Origin: Salisapilia sapeloensis
Taxonomy: Eukaryota > Oomycota > Peronosporomycetes > Peronosporales > Salisapiliaceae
DNA length: 64,000 nucleotides
Direction of reading: 5' to 3'
NCBI GenBank assembly: GCA_023334545.1
Contig: JAADVB010000024.1
Span: 59,626-123,625 of the forward strand
Shown: positions 32,886 to 43,295 of the stretch, one piece after another
How the letters are laid out: each line of letters starts with the position of its first letter
How positions within the stretch are numbered: position 1 is the first letter of the stretch
Notes under the pieces: model-generated
Databases searched by the model: none
The model's input: only the letters and a program-made list of their open reading frames with translations
What the model was told of the DNA's origin: nothing
Translations under genes and position numbers: made by a program

Positions 32886-34049
32886 GGTAGACTAGAGCAA
32901 GTAAGACCATTTTCGTTGCGAGGACAACAGAGGATTATGCGAGGCGAAATATAAAATATGGAATGAGTCCGTGCGAGCTGTGATCGGTATTGTGCCTCTT
33001 AAATCGACCTGATTAAAATCGGCGAAAGAGGCAAGTGATGTCGAAGGACATATTGATTTAGGCCTAATTATCTCCAGGAACGTCATCTGTATGTTGCAAC
33101 TTTTACACAGATCGTGCTACAGCGAGCATGACAATGGAAACCTCAATTTATAAAGAGGATGAAGCAAGAGAAGCAAGTTAGACCAAGAATATGAAGCTGT
33201 GTCTCCATTGATAGCAGAGGTCACTCGCTTTATAGCTCTCTCTTTCGACCCGAAAGTTACCTAGATTTGTAGTGAAAATTATAATGTCATGTAGCTGGCC
33301 CAAATAGGCAATTTTCAGTCAACGCAGAGTTTGCCGAATCGACTGTCATGAATAGAATGACAATGTGCGAATCTCCTATTCCTCTGAACACTGTTTCAGC
33401 GCTACCATGACCTAATTTACTCATTACTTTTCCTGTAAAGAACTACATGAAAATGTATTTTTGAACAGAAATGCTGTCTACACTGGGGTGCATGCAGAAA
33501 CTTCTTTGGCCGACGCCTTCGAGACCGATGCGTTATGTACTTTCAGGGCGATGGTCAAGCAACCTCAAGATAGCTCGATGTCGCATACGCGCTCAAGTCA
33601 GAATCCCAGATCGTCCTGGCTTTCGCATTCGATGAGTGCTAGAACGAGTATCTGCGAGGACGGAGGCATTGCTAGGATGGTCATCACTCACAAATTTATA
33701 GTTGAGTTTGAGTCCAATACAAAAATTGAGAATCTTTAACGCGTCTTCACGTTGCGTGGGCGATATAAACGACGCCATGTACGAGCTCCTAGCCATACAA
33801 CACGGCCTCCTCCAAGACGAAGCGGACAATGTGAGATTGATCTCGAGTCGTCAACAAGTAGATATCACATAATAACTATTGTATATTTCTCTGTGGGTGT
33901 TGAAAGCATAGTAGACGTACTCGCTTGCGCTTCAATCTACTCGCGAGCACCCAGATTCTATCCTCTGGCCTTTCACTTTCTAGCTTGAGGTGTGCTCCTA
34001 CAAACTTCGAGTGGAGATACTTGAAAGGACGGATGGGTTTTTCAGCAAG

Positions 34050-34570
34050 TTCTCATGAGGCAAGGAATGACATGTAGAGCCTCTGGACCATCCCATTATA
34101 TGCTTTGGAGTGCGCTCTATCTATCCATGTCAAAATTGGAATTTTGAAAGACAAAAGTTTGGCGGTCGACTCGAGCTCGCTACCTTTGGCTTTTTAATTG
34201 GATTCCAAAGAGTTTAATTAGATAAATTCTTTGTTAAAAAAGAGCTCGCTACCTTGGGTTTTGCTCTCGAGGATGTTGTGTTGGCGGCTTGACTGCTCCG
34301 AGGTATACAAAAAATTAGCCTTTTAAACCAATAGCGCTAACTGTAAGGAAAGTGTTGCGAATTCAGGGCTCACTAGCTTTTTGTTTGATCTCGAACAGTC
34401 GCGGATCGAGCGAACACTGGAGCAAGCGGACAACGAGGTAGCGATCGCGAGTCGACCACCAAAACTTTTGTTTTTCAAATGTCCAATTTTGACATGGATA
34501 GATAGAGCGCACTCCAAACCGTATAATGGGACGCTCCAGAGGCTCTACAAGTCGTTCCTTCATCTCTAAA
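34050..34570. mobile_element. Foldback/MITE-like element with arms of about 120 bases
   Basis: The left arm (about 34060-34190) and right arm (about 34440-34565) are inverted copies. Both carry GTAGAGCCTCTGGA, GGAGTGCGCTCTATCTATCC and ATGTCAAAATTGGA, with a few substitutions. The interior of about 250 bases is AT-rich, has two near-copies of GAGCTCGCTACCTT, and encodes nothing recognisable. Long terminal inverted repeats with no transposase fit a non-autonomous foldback element. Exact ends and target-site duplication could not be fixed by eye. Confidence 0.7.
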
Positions 34571-35538
34571 AGGATCAAATTATATCTACGACCATTCAAG
34601 GTACATTGAGTACTGGAAGGCTGAATGCGGGGTGTGCACAAGTGTGATCCTTAATGAGGGCAACCGTGCGGCGTTGATAGTTTGAGATCTTTGCTTAGAG
34701 ATCAAAGCGCTGAGATCGTTAGCTCCGTAAGCAATACATAAATGAGAGGCCCACGTGGCTCTCTTTAAAAAAAGGGAAACGCACAAATGAATATATAAGA
34801 ACGCATTTCAATTCCTGATTGTTTTATGTTTTTGTGTCTTTTTGTGAGGTAAACCTCAGTTTCCTGATTAAATTTGCAGTCTAGAATATTATACGTAGGA
34901 ATCCAAAGATCAATCTATTATTTTTAAACAGACATGCATTAGTTGCCATACAAGGTATACTCTTTCAGCCTCGACGCATACTATAATACGCTCATTGAAT
35001 AGAGCTTGGGGATCAGACTGGTACGCATATCTTAACGACTCTGAGCTTGCATAATAGCGAAAGTAGCGCAGTGAGGTTACGTAAAAGCATCTGAAAAGAT
35101 GAAAGTATTCGAATAATTAATACGATCAAAGACGCTTGTCGTCTCGACTATGGCAAAAAAGCAAAAGGTCGCTTGTTAAGCTGCAGGGTGACTATTTCGT
35201 GCATAAATGACTGGTTTTATGCATACAATTTCGTTTCGGTGTACAAAGAGGAAATTTGTGTGTACATTCACCTTTCACATAAACGATCGATGCCTCTTTA
35301 CAATATCTTGATTAAAGTATAGACGTACGGATGACAAAACCGCACTCACTACTAAACATAACTCTCGTCAGGATAAATCGGACGGAAGCGACGATCGAAG
35401 AGCCTGCTCTGTCTGCTGCGTTGTACGCATTGTCGACGACCTTATTATTGCTGTGTATCTCTATTGTCTTGATATTCTCCCCCTTGTCCATTTCCGTTGC
35501 GAATTGCTCTTTACCTCAAGTAAAGGATCTGAAAAGGC

Positions 35539-37557
35539 ATGTCGAGCACAAATAGTGGAGCGATTTCGGCCAATAACGCCACTACGAGCAATACTCAAGG
35601 CGCTATTTTCCACTTGCAAGTTCGTACGCTAGATCAGAGCACCTATCCAATCTCCGTTCTGCGTGATGCGACCATAGCACAACTCAAGATGCACGTGGCC
35701 GCCCAAACGGGTGTGCCGGTCTTTCGCCAACGACTTATCTATCGTGGTCGAGTGCTCAAAGATGAACATACCATGCTTTCTTACTCGATTGAAGACGGAC
35801 ACACGTTGCATCTGGTCGCACGGGCAGAACCAGAGCCTTCCAATGCGAATACAGCAGCATCGAACTCCGGTTCATCCACATCGCAGCAGACATCGAATCG
35901 TCGATCTCGTGACGCATCTACTAGAAACACCCAACCTTCTGATGCACCTAATCGTAGTGTAAGGAGAACTGGACATCGTGTCATGTGGAATACCACAGGT
36001 CGATCGAATGATGAACCTGATCCGAACATGAGTACTAGCGGCCTCTTCTTCGGTCCGAACGTTCTCATGGGTACATTTGAGTTCTCCGAGCGTAGACGAC
36101 CATCTGCTATTCGTTCCGGATCACGAGCATTGGCAACTCAACGAGAAGGTCGAGATCGTCAATTGCCAAGCTTGCTGGAAGACTTTTTAAGTAGATCCGT
36201 TGGCACTTCGAACGAAAGGGAAGGAAGAGGACGTGCAGCAGCACGACGTACAAACTCTAGTGCTTCATCTGGACCGAGTATCCATACGCACGGGACGCAA
36301 GCTCATCGTCTACAAAACCTACATCATCAGTCGGAATTGAATTTAAACAACATCCGGTCCGATCTAGATGACCGACGTTACGACTTTGCACCATCAGCAA
36401 CATCGGAGCAAAGTGTTCCAGCCAACAGCAACGTCGCGTTGCTCCAGTCTCAACTAAGTGAGTTTGAATCTCTCCAGGAACGTCTGAACGTTCGTCTCCG
36501 TCGATTGCCTTCTGTATTGCAAGAGTTTAGACACTTTGAAATGCGGCCACAAGAGTCCATGCGGCCAGCTATGCAAGCCATCCATACGTTGCAAAGTGTA
36601 GGTGAAGCTGCCACGTTATTGTCTTCTTTTGCATATAATCTCCTCTCTACGCCTCATGCATCTCCATCGGATGATCCGTCTCCACAAGCCAATACAACCT
36701 CGACATCTCGTCGACACACGCCACAAGATGCTACGAATACGAACGTCTATCCTTCTCATCCATCAGCTTCGAATGACGCCGTTCCTCGTCCATCTCGACA
36801 TGTACCGTTGAACTCCGGAACGAATGATGAATCCACGAATATGTCTGGTGCCAGTGGTCCTCAAGGCTTCCAGATGTCTATGTCTGGACCGTTGCAATCG
36901 TTCATCTTTCCCATGTCTATGCGAGGACAGACGAGTACGACGTGGGAGTTTGCTGGTTTCATCGGACGTGTCGCTCGAGACATTCCCATCGCTCCTCTCC
37001 ACTCTGCTCTGGCTGGAGACATGAGCAGTGTGCACGCGCTCATGGACCATGTAGGTTACTCTATCTTATCAGGCATCGACCTGCCTCCTGTCACGCGTAC
37101 AGAGATTCGTAGTTGGACAGCACAACTAGCTAGTGAACTGCGTCGACAATTAGCAGCTCGTGTCATGCCGCAGGAAGTACGACGGATGTTTTGTAACAGT
37201 CAAGACACGTCGTTAGCAGACATGCTGGTCACACCGATCGAACCTTTCTTGCCTGAACTAGTAGATCTTCTGTTGCGAGCTACTTCTGCGACAAGAATGG
37301 AGGCTTTTGGCACGAACGGTGCGCAGTTTCTTCGAAATATGGCCCAGCACTTTATGGACCATGTCAGTAGCCACTTTAATACGACGGAAGAAGTCCATCT
37401 CGCACTCATGCACTTGCTAACGGATGCTGGTGTGGCAGAACCACTCGCACGTGTGGTTGTATCAAGTCTTGACGTGCGACGCCAGCAAGTAAGTCGTCGT
37501 CGGCAGAGGTCGCAAGCATCAGCGGATGCACCAGCGAATAAACGACGTCGACAGTAG
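35539..37557 (+). CDS. Ubiquitin-like-domain protein, BAG6/ubiquilin-like architecture
   Basis: A single-exon 672-residue protein. Residues about 18-90 form a ubiquitin-like domain (LQVRTLDQSTYPISVLRDAT, FRQRLIYRGRVLKDE, YSIEDGHTLHLVAR). A long disordered Ser/Arg/Asn-rich middle follows. From about 460 to 660 the sequence becomes ordered and helical (FAGFIGRVARDIPIAPLHSA, MLVTPIEPFLPELVDLLLRA) and it ends with a basic RRQRSQASADAPANKRRRQ-type tail that could be a nuclear localisation signal. The arrangement recalls BAG6/Scythe, a chaperone that triages hydrophobic clients to the proteasome, but orthology is not shown. Confidence 0.75.
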   Translation: MSSTNSGAISANNATTSNTQGAIFHLQVRTLDQSTYPISVLRDATIAQLKMHVAAQTGVPVFRQRLIYRGRVLKDEHTMLSYSIEDGHTLHLVARAEPEPSNANTAASNSGSSTSQQTSNRRSRDASTRNTQPSDAPNRSVRRTGHRVMWNTTGRSNDEPDPNMSTSGLFFGPNVLMGTFEFSERRRPSAIRSGSRALATQREGRDRQLPSLLEDFLSRSVGTSNEREGRGRAAARRTNSSASSGPSIHTHGTQAHRLQNLHHQSELNLNNIRSDLDDRRYDFAPSATSEQSVPANSNVALLQSQLSEFESLQERLNVRLRRLPSVLQEFRHFEMRPQESMRPAMQAIHTLQSVGEAATLLSSFAYNLLSTPHASPSDDPSPQANTTSTSRRHTPQDATNTNVYPSHPSASNDAVPRPSRHVPLNSGTNDESTNMSGASGPQGFQMSMSGPLQSFIFPMSMRGQTSTTWEFAGFIGRVARDIPIAPLHSALAGDMSSVHALMDHVGYSILSGIDLPPVTRTEIRSWTAQLASELRRQLAARVMPQEVRRMFCNSQDTSLADMLVTPIEPFLPELVDLLLRATSATRMEAFGTNGAQFLRNMAQHFMDHVSSHFNTTEEVHLALMHLLTDAGVAEPLARVVVSSLDVRRQQVSRRRQRSQASADAPANKRRRQ

Positions 37558-37621
37558 AAAAAACAAGTAGTGCAGTAACGAAGAAACATGAAGCAATGGT
37601 CTTTTGTTCGGACAACTCTAT

Positions 37622-39952
37622 CTACTCGAGGAATTTAGGGTAGACGCGCTTGTACAAGGCAAGACAGATCGTGTCATGCTGCTTGACTGGTTTATTGAAC
37701 AGCGCCTTGAAGTCGCCGTGCGTACCGAGCGATTCTTTGATGTGGCCGGACATGCCGTGCTTGGTCGTCAGTTCCACTGGTTTAAACCAACGAATGTCTT
37801 CCGGCGAGTGGAACATATACCGAACGACTGCCTTACGCTTCTTCACCTTCACAGGTGTACCTGTCAGAATCACACGCTTCAGCACGACACGATCCGGATT
37901 CACGTCATGCAACGTGCCATGTGCCACGAGTTCCTTTCGATCGTCCTTAAACATCAGGACGGACGCTGGTTGGAATGTCACGGGACCATACACACTCGCG
38001 ACGGCCCATCCGCTTTGAGGTAAGAACCGTTGGAAGAGGTGCTGGTCGCTCTTGAGACTCTGATCCGAGTACACTGGCTTGCCTTTGAATCTCCGGAAGC
38101 CACAGTGGAACTCGAGCGGCTCCTTCGACTTGAGTGGCTCGTCGAACGATCCAGCGCGTTGGACGCTAAAGTTAAGCACGGACAGTCGGTTTTCGTGCTT
38201 GTGGAGAGCTCCGAGGATCAATGGACCGCTCTGGACTCTCTTCTGGTACGCAGCGTAGGAGACGTCCTTGACGTGGAGCGTCACGAAGACACCGGACGGA
38301 ACGTATCCGTCACTACCAAAGTCAGGAGCAAAAGACGTCTCCGAGTCGACGTCCATGCCACTGGCCATGGAAGAAGCTCTCGAGCGCTGATGCTGACGCT
38401 TGAGCTCGTCACGCATCGCTTTCTGTGCTTTCCGTCCACGCTGGAGCGCCATGCGTTGGACCATGGCAAAGTCCTCGAACTGGAAGAGACGCGCGTAGTC
38501 CGACGGTAGAGATTCCTTCGGGTCCCACATGCTCGTGCGAAGAGACTTCATGCCACGGTATCGAGCAAAGCGCTCGCGAGCAGGTGTGTCCTCCGGAACG
38601 TCCACCTCATCCGGGAACGTCTGGTTCTCACTCTCCTGCTCTCGCTTCGACTTGATCTGAGCCATTTGTTTCATGTAATTGGCCTCGTCGTCATCATCCA
38701 TGGAAATGTCATCTCCATCCTCCTCCTTCTCAGTGGACTGGAGGAAACCTTGGTCGACAAGAGGTGTGTCATCATCCTCATCTTCCTCATCCATCCAAGC
38801 AGCTTGGTACGAAGACATGTTCTTCTGCTCTTGCATAGTGGACTCGTTTGCTTCGTTAATTTCCTCTTCCGTCGGCCACGTCTGCTCTCCAGCAAACGGG
38901 TTATAGTCCGCTTCATACTGCAAGTCTTCCTGGACTTCCGGATCGGCTGATGCCAATACGACAGTATCCTGCGTCTCTTCACTACCAGCCATGTCTTGGT
39001 CCGTGCCTTGCGTACTCTGTTTCAACTTGCCCTGCGCAATGTGAGCAAGCTGGAACGTCCCGACGTCCGTAATGTGCACGAGTTGATTGGCCGACAAAGG
39101 TTTACCACGAATGTACCCGCTAACTTCCAGCGTACCAATGTCATCGTCTGTCGACGTGAACTTTGCACCAGTTGCAAGCATGTACGGACGCTCTTCACGC
39201 CAATGGATCGTCCGAGGAGACATGGTCATAATAGCACGAGTCAATTGAGAATTTGTGTTGCCTTGCGTCACTTTGACGTGCTCCCCGAACTCTGTCTGGA
39301 AGAACCGCTGACCATTCTTACGGAGCTCTGTCTGATTCTTCTGGTTATGCACCTCGAGGCCTTGGATGACACCGACGGTCGAAGGTAGACCTTGTGCCTT
39401 GATCGACGTGAGGATGCGCTCACCTGTCTCGTTCAAACAGACGTCCATCCCTTGGTGCATGGGCAGCACAAAGGCGACGATGTCTGCGACTTTACATGCA
39501 TCCATGGCTGTCAATAGGTCATTGCCACACTCGACGACACAGACTTTCTGCTTATGCTGGGAGAAGACACCTGTGGTGCAGTTCATCAAACCGTCAGCCA
39601 CCGGTTCTTCCAGCGTAGAGACGCCTTCGAAAATGGACTCTTTGACCTCCGACAAGTTCGCCAATTCACTCAATCCGACCAAAGCAATGATTTTCGGCGG
39701 TCCTAGAGTACTTCCAGAGCCATACCGACGTTGCAAGTACAGATCCTCTCGTTTCTGTTCACGCAATTGCTTTTGACGCTGGAGACGGACGGCCTTATTG
39801 CTCGCAGCATTAGCGTGACGACCTCCACTTCCACCTTGCTCCACTTTTCCTCCACTTTGTCTTGACCGGAATGACTTGGAGTCATGTTTACCAGTCTTAT
39901 GCTGTTTATTCTTCTGCTTCAATGGACCTGACCGATGGTGGTGAGAGCCCAT
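37622..39952 (-). CDS. TSR1: Pre-rRNA-processing protein TSR1 (BMS1/TSR1 family)
   Basis: Ribosome-assembly factor that binds the late pre-40S particle in nucleolus and cytoplasm. I start at the ATG at 39952 because the protein then opens MGSHHHRSGPLKQKNKQHK, as TSR1 proteins do; the frame upstream has no ATG. It encodes 776 residues, near the usual length. A GTPase-like fold (PKIIALVGLSELANLSEVKE, with no P-loop GKS/T) is followed by the AARP2CN-type region, a long acidic segment (about 390-450, MDEEDEDDDT) and the conserved C-terminal domain with FHSPEDIRWFKPVELTTKHG and the ending KRVYPKFLE. Divergent from the DDX51-like gene across 153 bases. Confidence 0.95.
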   Translation of the reverse strand: MGSHHHRSGPLKQKNKQHKTGKHDSKSFRSRQSGGKVEQGGSGGRHANAASNKAVRLQRQKQLREQKREDLYLQRRYGSGSTLGPPKIIALVGLSELANLSEVKESIFEGVSTLEEPVADGLMNCTTGVFSQHKQKVCVVECGNDLLTAMDACKVADIVAFVLPMHQGMDVCLNETGERILTSIKAQGLPSTVGVIQGLEVHNQKNQTELRKNGQRFFQTEFGEHVKVTQGNTNSQLTRAIMTMSPRTIHWREERPYMLATGAKFTSTDDDIGTLEVSGYIRGKPLSANQLVHITDVGTFQLAHIAQGKLKQSTQGTDQDMAGSEETQDTVVLASADPEVQEDLQYEADYNPFAGEQTWPTEEEINEANESTMQEQKNMSSYQAAWMDEEDEDDDTPLVDQGFLQSTEKEEDGDDISMDDDDEANYMKQMAQIKSKREQESENQTFPDEVDVPEDTPARERFARYRGMKSLRTSMWDPKESLPSDYARLFQFEDFAMVQRMALQRGRKAQKAMRDELKRQHQRSRASSMASGMDVDSETSFAPDFGSDGYVPSGVFVTLHVKDVSYAAYQKRVQSGPLILGALHKHENRLSVLNFSVQRAGSFDEPLKSKEPLEFHCGFRRFKGKPVYSDQSLKSDQHLFQRFLPQSGWAVASVYGPVTFQPASVLMFKDDRKELVAHGTLHDVNPDRVVLKRVILTGTPVKVKKRKAVVRYMFHSPEDIRWFKPVELTTKHGMSGHIKESLGTHGDFKALFNKPVKQHDTICLALYKRVYPKFLE

Positions 39953-40105
39953 GATCGACCTAGTAAGATGGCTACGAAATAAGCTTATCGAAATGACCAC
40001 TTTGGTGGCGTGGAGTTCAAGCCTTTATGTCCAATCAAATATCACTTCAGACACATTACTACCAATCAATTTCATCTTTCAACTTCAAAAATCGGACAAG
40101 AACTG
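39953..40105. promoter_or_regulatory. Shared divergent promoter, TSR1 and DDX51-like helicase
   Basis: Only 153 bases separate the two start codons, so both promoters and 5' leaders must lie here. Both products act in ribosome assembly, which suggests co-regulation. I see no named motif; the assignment rests on position. Confidence 0.45.
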
Positions 40106-41821
40106 ATGGAAGTCCATGATGACGCTGCTCGCGATCGCCGCTATGCGCTACAAGAGCTAGCAAATGCTTGGAAGCTGTCTCCGGAGATCCAGACATCCTT
40201 GAAAGAACAGGGGATTGCATCCTTCTTTCCTGTTCAGGCAGCAGCTATCCCAAAGTTACTCTCGACTTCCCATGATCGGACTTCGGATGTGTGCATTGCA
40301 GCTCCGACAGGTAGTGGCAAGACCTTTGTCTATGCCATTCCGATCGTCCAACGGCTTATAAGTCGTGTCGTATGTAGGCTGAGAGCTCTTGTCGTACTGC
40401 CTAGTCGTGACTTGGCGGTGCAGGTGCATCAAGTGCTGTCCCAGCTCTGTGCCAACACCCCACTACGCTGTGGTCTTGCCATCGGTCAATCCAATTTCAC
40501 AGCTGAGCAGATTTCGCTCGTCGGCTCCAAGTCCATACGTAGTAGTAGAGTCATCCTCCATCCAACGGAACATTGTGGTTTAGACGGAGGTACTAGCCAA
40601 GTAGACATTCTCGTCGCGACTCCTGGTCGACTCGTCGATCACCTGGAACAAACGCCTGGCTTTACATTACAACACCTACAGCTACTGGTAGTAGATGAAG
40701 CTGACAGGCTTTTAAACCAGTCGTACCAGGACTGGATCCCAAAGATGTATGCGTCCATCTTCCCTTCCGAACGACCAATACCGACGGACGAAGCCTTGCA
40801 TCCAACCACTTGTAGACGTCAAGATACAGTCGATCGACAGCGTCTCCGTACACCCTTAACGAGAGTCCTTCTCTCCGCGACGTTGACGCGTAACCCACGA
40901 AAGCTCGCTGCCATCGGTATGAGCAACGCAGAGCTAACACGCATCGGTCGTGTCGACGATCCTCTCGCTGATGACAATCTACGTGAAGGCCACGTCGGTG
41001 ATATGGATGAGCAAGAGGGAGAGAAAGAGAAAGAGGAGACTGGAGGTGACGAAGTCGAAGCTTCTGGTAAAATGTACTCTACGCCATCCAACCTGGAAGA
41101 GTGCTACATCGAATGTGAAGCTGCTTCCAAGCCGCTACTTCTCCTCGAGATCCTGCATGACTTTGCTGGTTCCCTCACTATCGTTTTCACTGCTTCTTTA
41201 AATGCAACACATCGTCTCGCTCGTTTACTCCAGCTATCGTCCGAGTCTCCTGATCGCATCCAAGAGTATTCGAGTAGTTTAACGCAAAAGCAACGATCAA
41301 AGCTTGTGGCTAGATGCAAATCAGGTGAAGTCGATACGGTTGTCTGTTCTGACGCCATGGCACGTGGTATGGATATGGACAATGTGGCGAATGTCGTGAA
41401 CTACGACGTACCGTCCTTCGTGAAAACTTATATCCATCGTGTTGGACGAACTGCGAGAGCAGGGCGTCAAGGGCGATGCGTGACGCTCGTCAAGTCCGGA
41501 CAAGTTAAATCGTTCATTCGGATGCTAGAGAAGGCAGACACGAACGAACTACAGGACTATGCTATCGACCAGACGCATATGAAGACTCTCGTGCCGGCCT
41601 ACAAGGAAGCGTTGGAGCGCTTGAAGGACACGCTCGAAGGAGAGAAGACTGGTGTCTCTGCTCCGAAGCCAGAAAAGGAAGAAAAGAAGAGTAAACGGAG
41701 TAGGAAGAGAGTGTCTGCGAACCAGACGGAGCCTATAGTAGCTGACGGTGACCAAGCCATGGCAGACCTGTACAGCCAGCTGCAACAAAATATTCACAAG
41801 CGACTCAAGTCGGACATGTAG
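40106..41821 (+). CDS. DEAD-box ATP-dependent RNA helicase, DDX51/Dbp6-like
   Basis: RNA helicase, probably nucleolar and needed for 60S subunit assembly. The frame opens upstream but the first ATG is at 40106, giving 571 residues. Motifs in order are FFPVQ (Q motif), I APTGSGKT, Ia LPSRDLA, Ib ATPGRL, II VVDEADRLL, III LLSATLT, V SDAMARGMD and VI HRVGRTARAG. An acidic insert (EQEGEKEKEETGGDEVEASG) separates the two RecA domains, and the C-terminus is a Lys/Arg-rich tail. The FPVQ-type Q motif and the inter-domain SNLEECYIEC segment are reminiscent of Dbp6/DDX51; subfamily is inference. Confidence 0.9.
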   Translation: MEVHDDAARDRRYALQELANAWKLSPEIQTSLKEQGIASFFPVQAAAIPKLLSTSHDRTSDVCIAAPTGSGKTFVYAIPIVQRLISRVVCRLRALVVLPSRDLAVQVHQVLSQLCANTPLRCGLAIGQSNFTAEQISLVGSKSIRSSRVILHPTEHCGLDGGTSQVDILVATPGRLVDHLEQTPGFTLQHLQLLVVDEADRLLNQSYQDWIPKMYASIFPSERPIPTDEALHPTTCRRQDTVDRQRLRTPLTRVLLSATLTRNPRKLAAIGMSNAELTRIGRVDDPLADDNLREGHVGDMDEQEGEKEKEETGGDEVEASGKMYSTPSNLEECYIECEAASKPLLLLEILHDFAGSLTIVFTASLNATHRLARLLQLSSESPDRIQEYSSSLTQKQRSKLVARCKSGEVDTVVCSDAMARGMDMDNVANVVNYDVPSFVKTYIHRVGRTARAGRQGRCVTLVKSGQVKSFIRMLEKADTNELQDYAIDQTHMKTLVPAYKEALERLKDTLEGEKTGVSAPKPEKEEKKSKRSRKRVSANQTEPIVADGDQAMADLYSQLQQNIHKRLKSDM

Positions 41822-41839
41822 TACCTAGCCTTTAGTCAC

Positions 41840-43161
41840 TTAACTCGTGCAATCTAGCTCTTGCTTTTTCTTTTCTATCGCGATGCGCTTCACATGGTAC
41901 TTGTGTCCTTTAGATCGCAAATGACTTTCCCACTCTTTCACGCCAGTGAGTTCTCGACCGAGACAGATATCACATATATACTTTTTATGCTTCTCTTCGA
42001 TCGTACGCTCTTTCGACATCTCTGGATTCTGTTCCTGGACACTTTGAATGTTTGCTACTGGTCTACCTTCTAAGAAAGACCTAGCGACATCCACTGCTGG
42101 TAGATGGACGTTGTCCTCCCAGTCACTTACGTCTGTACTGTCGAATTCATATACAGGGATATTACGCGTGACAAAGCGATTTCGTAACCACGAGAGCTGT
42201 CGTCTAGCATACTGCCACGTCGCTGTATTCAACTCCTCTTTGCATTCTTCGAATACACTTTGCAAGTCTTCCCGTCTACCATCTTCTGCTTCGAGATACG
42301 GAGCAAACTCCTTGTATCCGATCGCCTGCAAGATACCGACAGCACCATCACTATCGTCACGATCGTCGTCCATCGTTGGAGGATTCTCGCGGACTTGCTC
42401 ACGCAAGGATCGGACTTCATCCACGATTCCTTTTTCGACCATGGAGTCCACGCGGGTCTCCAATCGTTGACGCAATACTTCTCTCGAACGACAGTGGACC
42501 CACAAGGCGCATGCATCAAAGTACTTTTCAGCACTCTTATTCTGCTCTTGCTGTTCGTACAGGAGCTCGCTATGTGGACGACCAGTTTGATGGTACACTT
42601 CCAGACTACGCTGCACTTTACGTACGTTATTTACATGCAATCGCGAGGCCATCTCTGGATCTACTCGTTGTAACTCGTCAAACATCTCCTGGGAAGACGG
42701 ATTGGCGAGAGATGGAGTGGACTCGATGTTGGAGGTTGGAATGTCGTCCAAGAGCTGAGCTTTCCAAAGAATCGATTGGGTGTAGTACATGGTACCACCA
42801 ACGATTATCGGCACATTACCACGTGCAAAAATCTCATCTATCGTACTCAACGCTTTCTTTTTAAAGTCTAACACGTCGCATCGACTCGATGGATCGACGA
42901 TGTCGAAGAGGTGATGCGGAATGCCTTCTTTCTCTTGCTCTGTAATTTTCGCCGTTGCGATATCCAATCCACGATACATCTACCATGCACTATTAAATCC
43001 AAATCCAAATTGTATTGTCACCTAGATAGCACAAATACCTGCATAGCATCGGAATTGACAATCTCACCACCGACAGCCTTGGCTATTTCGATCGATAGCT
43101 TCGTTTTACCAGCACCAGTGGTGCCGACAATCACAAGAACTTTTCGTAACGGACTGCTCAT
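41840..43161 (-). CDS. tRNA dimethylallyltransferase (isopentenyltransferase, MOD5/TRIT1-type)
   Basis: Transfers a dimethylallyl group to adenosine 37 of UNN-decoding tRNAs. Two exons, 43039-43161 and 41840-42979, encode 420 residues. The first exon carries the P-loop [12 protein letters not shown] and ends in [11 protein letters not shown]; the second continues [11 protein letters not shown], the classic MiaA junction. [22 protein letters not shown] and the [12 protein letters not shown] tRNA-binding segment are present. A C2H2-like zinc finger ([20 protein letters not shown], then SKGHKYH) sits at the C-terminus as in cytosolic/nuclear eukaryotic enzymes. Its 3' end is 18 bases from that of the DDX51-like gene. 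Confidence 0.94.
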
Positions 43162-43295
43162 GACGTGGAGAATTTTTTACGAGAAATGAAGATTGGATCA
43201 AGGAGATGAGAGGACGAATAGAGCTTCTGGACACTCGAAAATGCGTTTGAATGGTTTTGTGCGTTTTTAGGCGGATGGGTAACCTTAAGCATACT

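Larger units (their letters stand above)
32241..35538. other. Repeat-rich intergenic island
   Basis: The largest gene-free block, 3.3 kb. It holds copy A of a dispersed repeat (32393-32885), a foldback element (34050-34570) and AT-rich spacer with scattered short frames, none with recognisable domains. The last 200 bases before 35539 should contain the promoter of the ubiquitin-like gene. Confidence 0.6.

Noticed and set aside
32993-33033. Hairpin TGCCTCTT...AAGAGGCA as a structured RNA
   Set aside because: An 8-base stem with a 25-base loop is weak and has no supporting context.
33461-33829. Overlapping frames on both strands in the repeat island
   Set aside because: Neither strand shows a domain, splice context or believable start, so I did not call a gene.
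39953-40000. Upstream in-frame extension of TSR1
   Set aside because: It begins at GTG, and the conserved TSR1 N-terminus starts at the ATG at 39952.
40010-40105. Upstream in-frame extension of the DDX51-like helicase
   Set aside because: The frame is open but begins at GTG with no ATG; eukaryotic initiation fits the ATG at 40106.
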